DNA of 64,000 nt, taken from assembly GCA_964035545.1 (NCBI GenBank), contig OZ037767.1, positions 13,659,801 through 13,723,800 on the forward strand. Reading direction: 5' to 3'. The notes under the pieces were generated by a model. It ran no database searches and was not told where the DNA came from. It worked only from the letters and a program-made list of their open reading frames with translations. Numbering within the stretch: the first letter of the stretch is position 1; each line of letters starts with the position of its first letter. Of this stretch, positions 62,606 through 64,000 are shown one piece after another. The translations under genes and the position numbers were made by a program. This stretch comes from Bugula neritina. Lineage: Eukaryota; Bryozoa; Gymnolaemata; Cheilostomatida; Bugulidae.

Positions 62606-63626
62606 TCAAACATACCACTCTTTAGGGTTGCTTGAAGGTGGCCCGTTGCTAAATGTACATGTACTAGATTTATTCAGGTTATTAACGTCCATAGTTGGGG
62701 GCATACTAACCACCACCCCATTCTGATTAGGTAAGTGTTTACTGAGGTTCTTAGCTTCAGAACTAGGTTTTCTAGTGAGTCTACAGGCTATTATAGCCAC
62801 TATTATAAGAGTCAGCAAAGCAGCACCACTTATACCAGCGACCAGAGGGATGTTCTTTATCAAGTCAAAGGAACTAAAACAAAATGGACAAGCATAATAT
62901 TGTCTGTACGTGTGTGTTGTTGAGTGTGTTGTGCGTATGTGTGTGGTGTGTGGTGTGTGGTGTGTGGTGTGTGGTGTGTGGTGTGTGGTGTGTGGTGTGT
63001 GTATGTGTGTATGTGTGTGGTGTGTGGTGTGGGGTGTGTATGTGTTTTTTCTGTGTGTGTGCTTGCGTGCGTGTGTGTGTGTGTGTATGTGTGTATATAT
63101 GTATGTATGTGTCAATATATTAGTACATTATAGTAGTATATAATATATTGGTATATTAAAACAAATTTTAACTAGCCAAACTTAATATAAGTCTGTAGCT
63201 ATTTTGGGGTTCAAAACTTCTAAACCAATTGTTAGTATTACAAACAGTAGTACTATAGCAAATATTCAATTTAGTGCTAATAATTCTATCAATATAATCA
63301 ATAAATTAAACTTTATTCTAAAAAAAGATTTATACGCACATTGCTCTTGCAAGCCCATACCCAAAGTGAATTTGTATATACTATATTGCAATTGCTCGGT
63401 TCAGAAATTGCTTTTCTAATTTATGCATAGGATTCAAATATTAGAATTCAAGCATATACTTTAAGCATTGCAGTATAGTGAGAAGTTATCTTACCTATCA
63501 AAGTTAGTTGTAGTTTTCTCAGGTAATAGTGGTGGTTGAAGCTTTCCGTGAGATGCATTAAAATATTTAGCGTTGCTGTTGCTAGACAACGAAGTAACAA
63601 TACGAGAGCTCTTTGTAATGTCAGAC
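62606..63626 (-). CDS. C-terminal exons of a type I membrane protein, probably neurexin
   Basis: Two exons, 63495-63626 and 62606-62873 (TGA at 62606-62608), join in phase 2. They encode a Ser/Thr-rich stalk with an N-glycosylation site (FNASHG), one transmembrane helix (LVAGISGAALLTLIIVAII), a stop-transfer RLTRK and a 60-residue tail with NQNGVVVS and the terminus KEWYV. Neurexins have one membrane span, an SNGAVV-like element and the PDZ-binding end KEYYV, so a neurexin is the best reading; other cell-adhesion proteins of the Caspr type are possible. The extracellular LNS/EGF domains lie off the right edge. The intron between the exons has a GTGTGG microsatellite. Confidence 0.6.
62920..63115. 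repeat. GTGTGG / GTGTAT microsatellite
   Basis: Lies in the intron between the two terminal exons of the neurexin-like gene. Confidence 0.95.
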
Positions 63627-63723
63627 CTGAAATAGAATCCTTTAAAAAGTTATCGCAGAAAAATTTAAAAAATATGCAACTAATAGCTAACAGTTTTTTA
63701 AGGCAAATTTATAACTTTAAATA

Positions 63724-63777
63724 ATTTTACATTTATATGGTCATGATCATGGTCACAACCATATAAGGATGTAAAAT
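63724..63777. repeat. Short palindrome
   Basis: TTTTACATTTATATGG pairs with CCATATAAGGATGTAAAA around a CATGATCATG centre; lies in the intron upstream of the last-but-one neurexin-like exon. Confidence 0.8.
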
Positions 63778-64000
63778 GAGCATGGTAATCATCTTATTTC
63801 AATTGTCAGGTTTTCCTCTCTATTTTACAGGCTATATATAATATATAAACAACGCTTGAAACTGACTGTTCCAATAGATATTTTTCTGTCACAAATTATT
63901 AGGCATTCTTTATATGGCACATGAATCTTACACACACTGATTGAAAGATTTTAACCATTGATAATTGTTTCTGTTATTACTAATATAAGCATAGCTTTAC

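Overview
This is a window of an invertebrate nuclear genome. It is AT-rich, its genes have many introns with ordinary GT-AG junctions, it carries tRNA-derived SINEs and foldback or hAT-like elements, and nearly every intron holds its own tandem repeat. The gene set (an IL-17 cytokine family, BIRC6, NDUFAF6, and a neurexin-like tail ending in EWYV) fits a lophotrochozoan such as a mollusc or annelid. Species cannot be fixed from the sequence alone.

Layout. (1) 1-42220, minus strand: most of one giant gene, BIRC6 (BRUCE/Apollon). I could chain 61 coding exons with consistent phases, about 3,440 residues, from the start codon through the WD40-like propeller, the BIR zinc finger, jelly-roll/CBM-like modules and long helical repeats. 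The C-terminal part, where the ubiquitin-conjugating (UBC) domain lies, is off the left edge. (2) 9100-11960, plus strand: a complete small NHL/beta-propeller gene (about 299 aa, 6 coding exons) nested antisense inside one BIRC6 intron. (3) 44414-46566, plus: NDUFAF6, a mitochondrial complex I assembly factor, divergent from BIRC6. An 800-bp hAT-type non-autonomous element with a perfect 8-bp target duplication lies between them. (4) 46932-47028, plus: an orphan signal-peptide exon. (5) 48751-60817: a large inverted duplication whose arms each carry a complete IL-17-like cytokine gene (49174-50647 minus, 59139-60391 plus), separated by a roughly 7.5-kb gene-poor spacer with foldback, SINE and duplicated fragments. 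(6) 62606-63626, minus: the last two exons of a type I membrane protein that looks like a neurexin, continuing off the right edge.

The genes belong to unrelated processes: ubiquitin/apoptosis/autophagy control, complex I assembly, secreted cytokine signalling and synaptic adhesion. The most notable points are the palindromic IL-17 pair with almost identical coding sequence, a likely decoy splice acceptor behind its CT microsatellite, two apparent GC-AG introns, and minisatellites in BIRC6 whose repeat unit contains the exon's own splice site.
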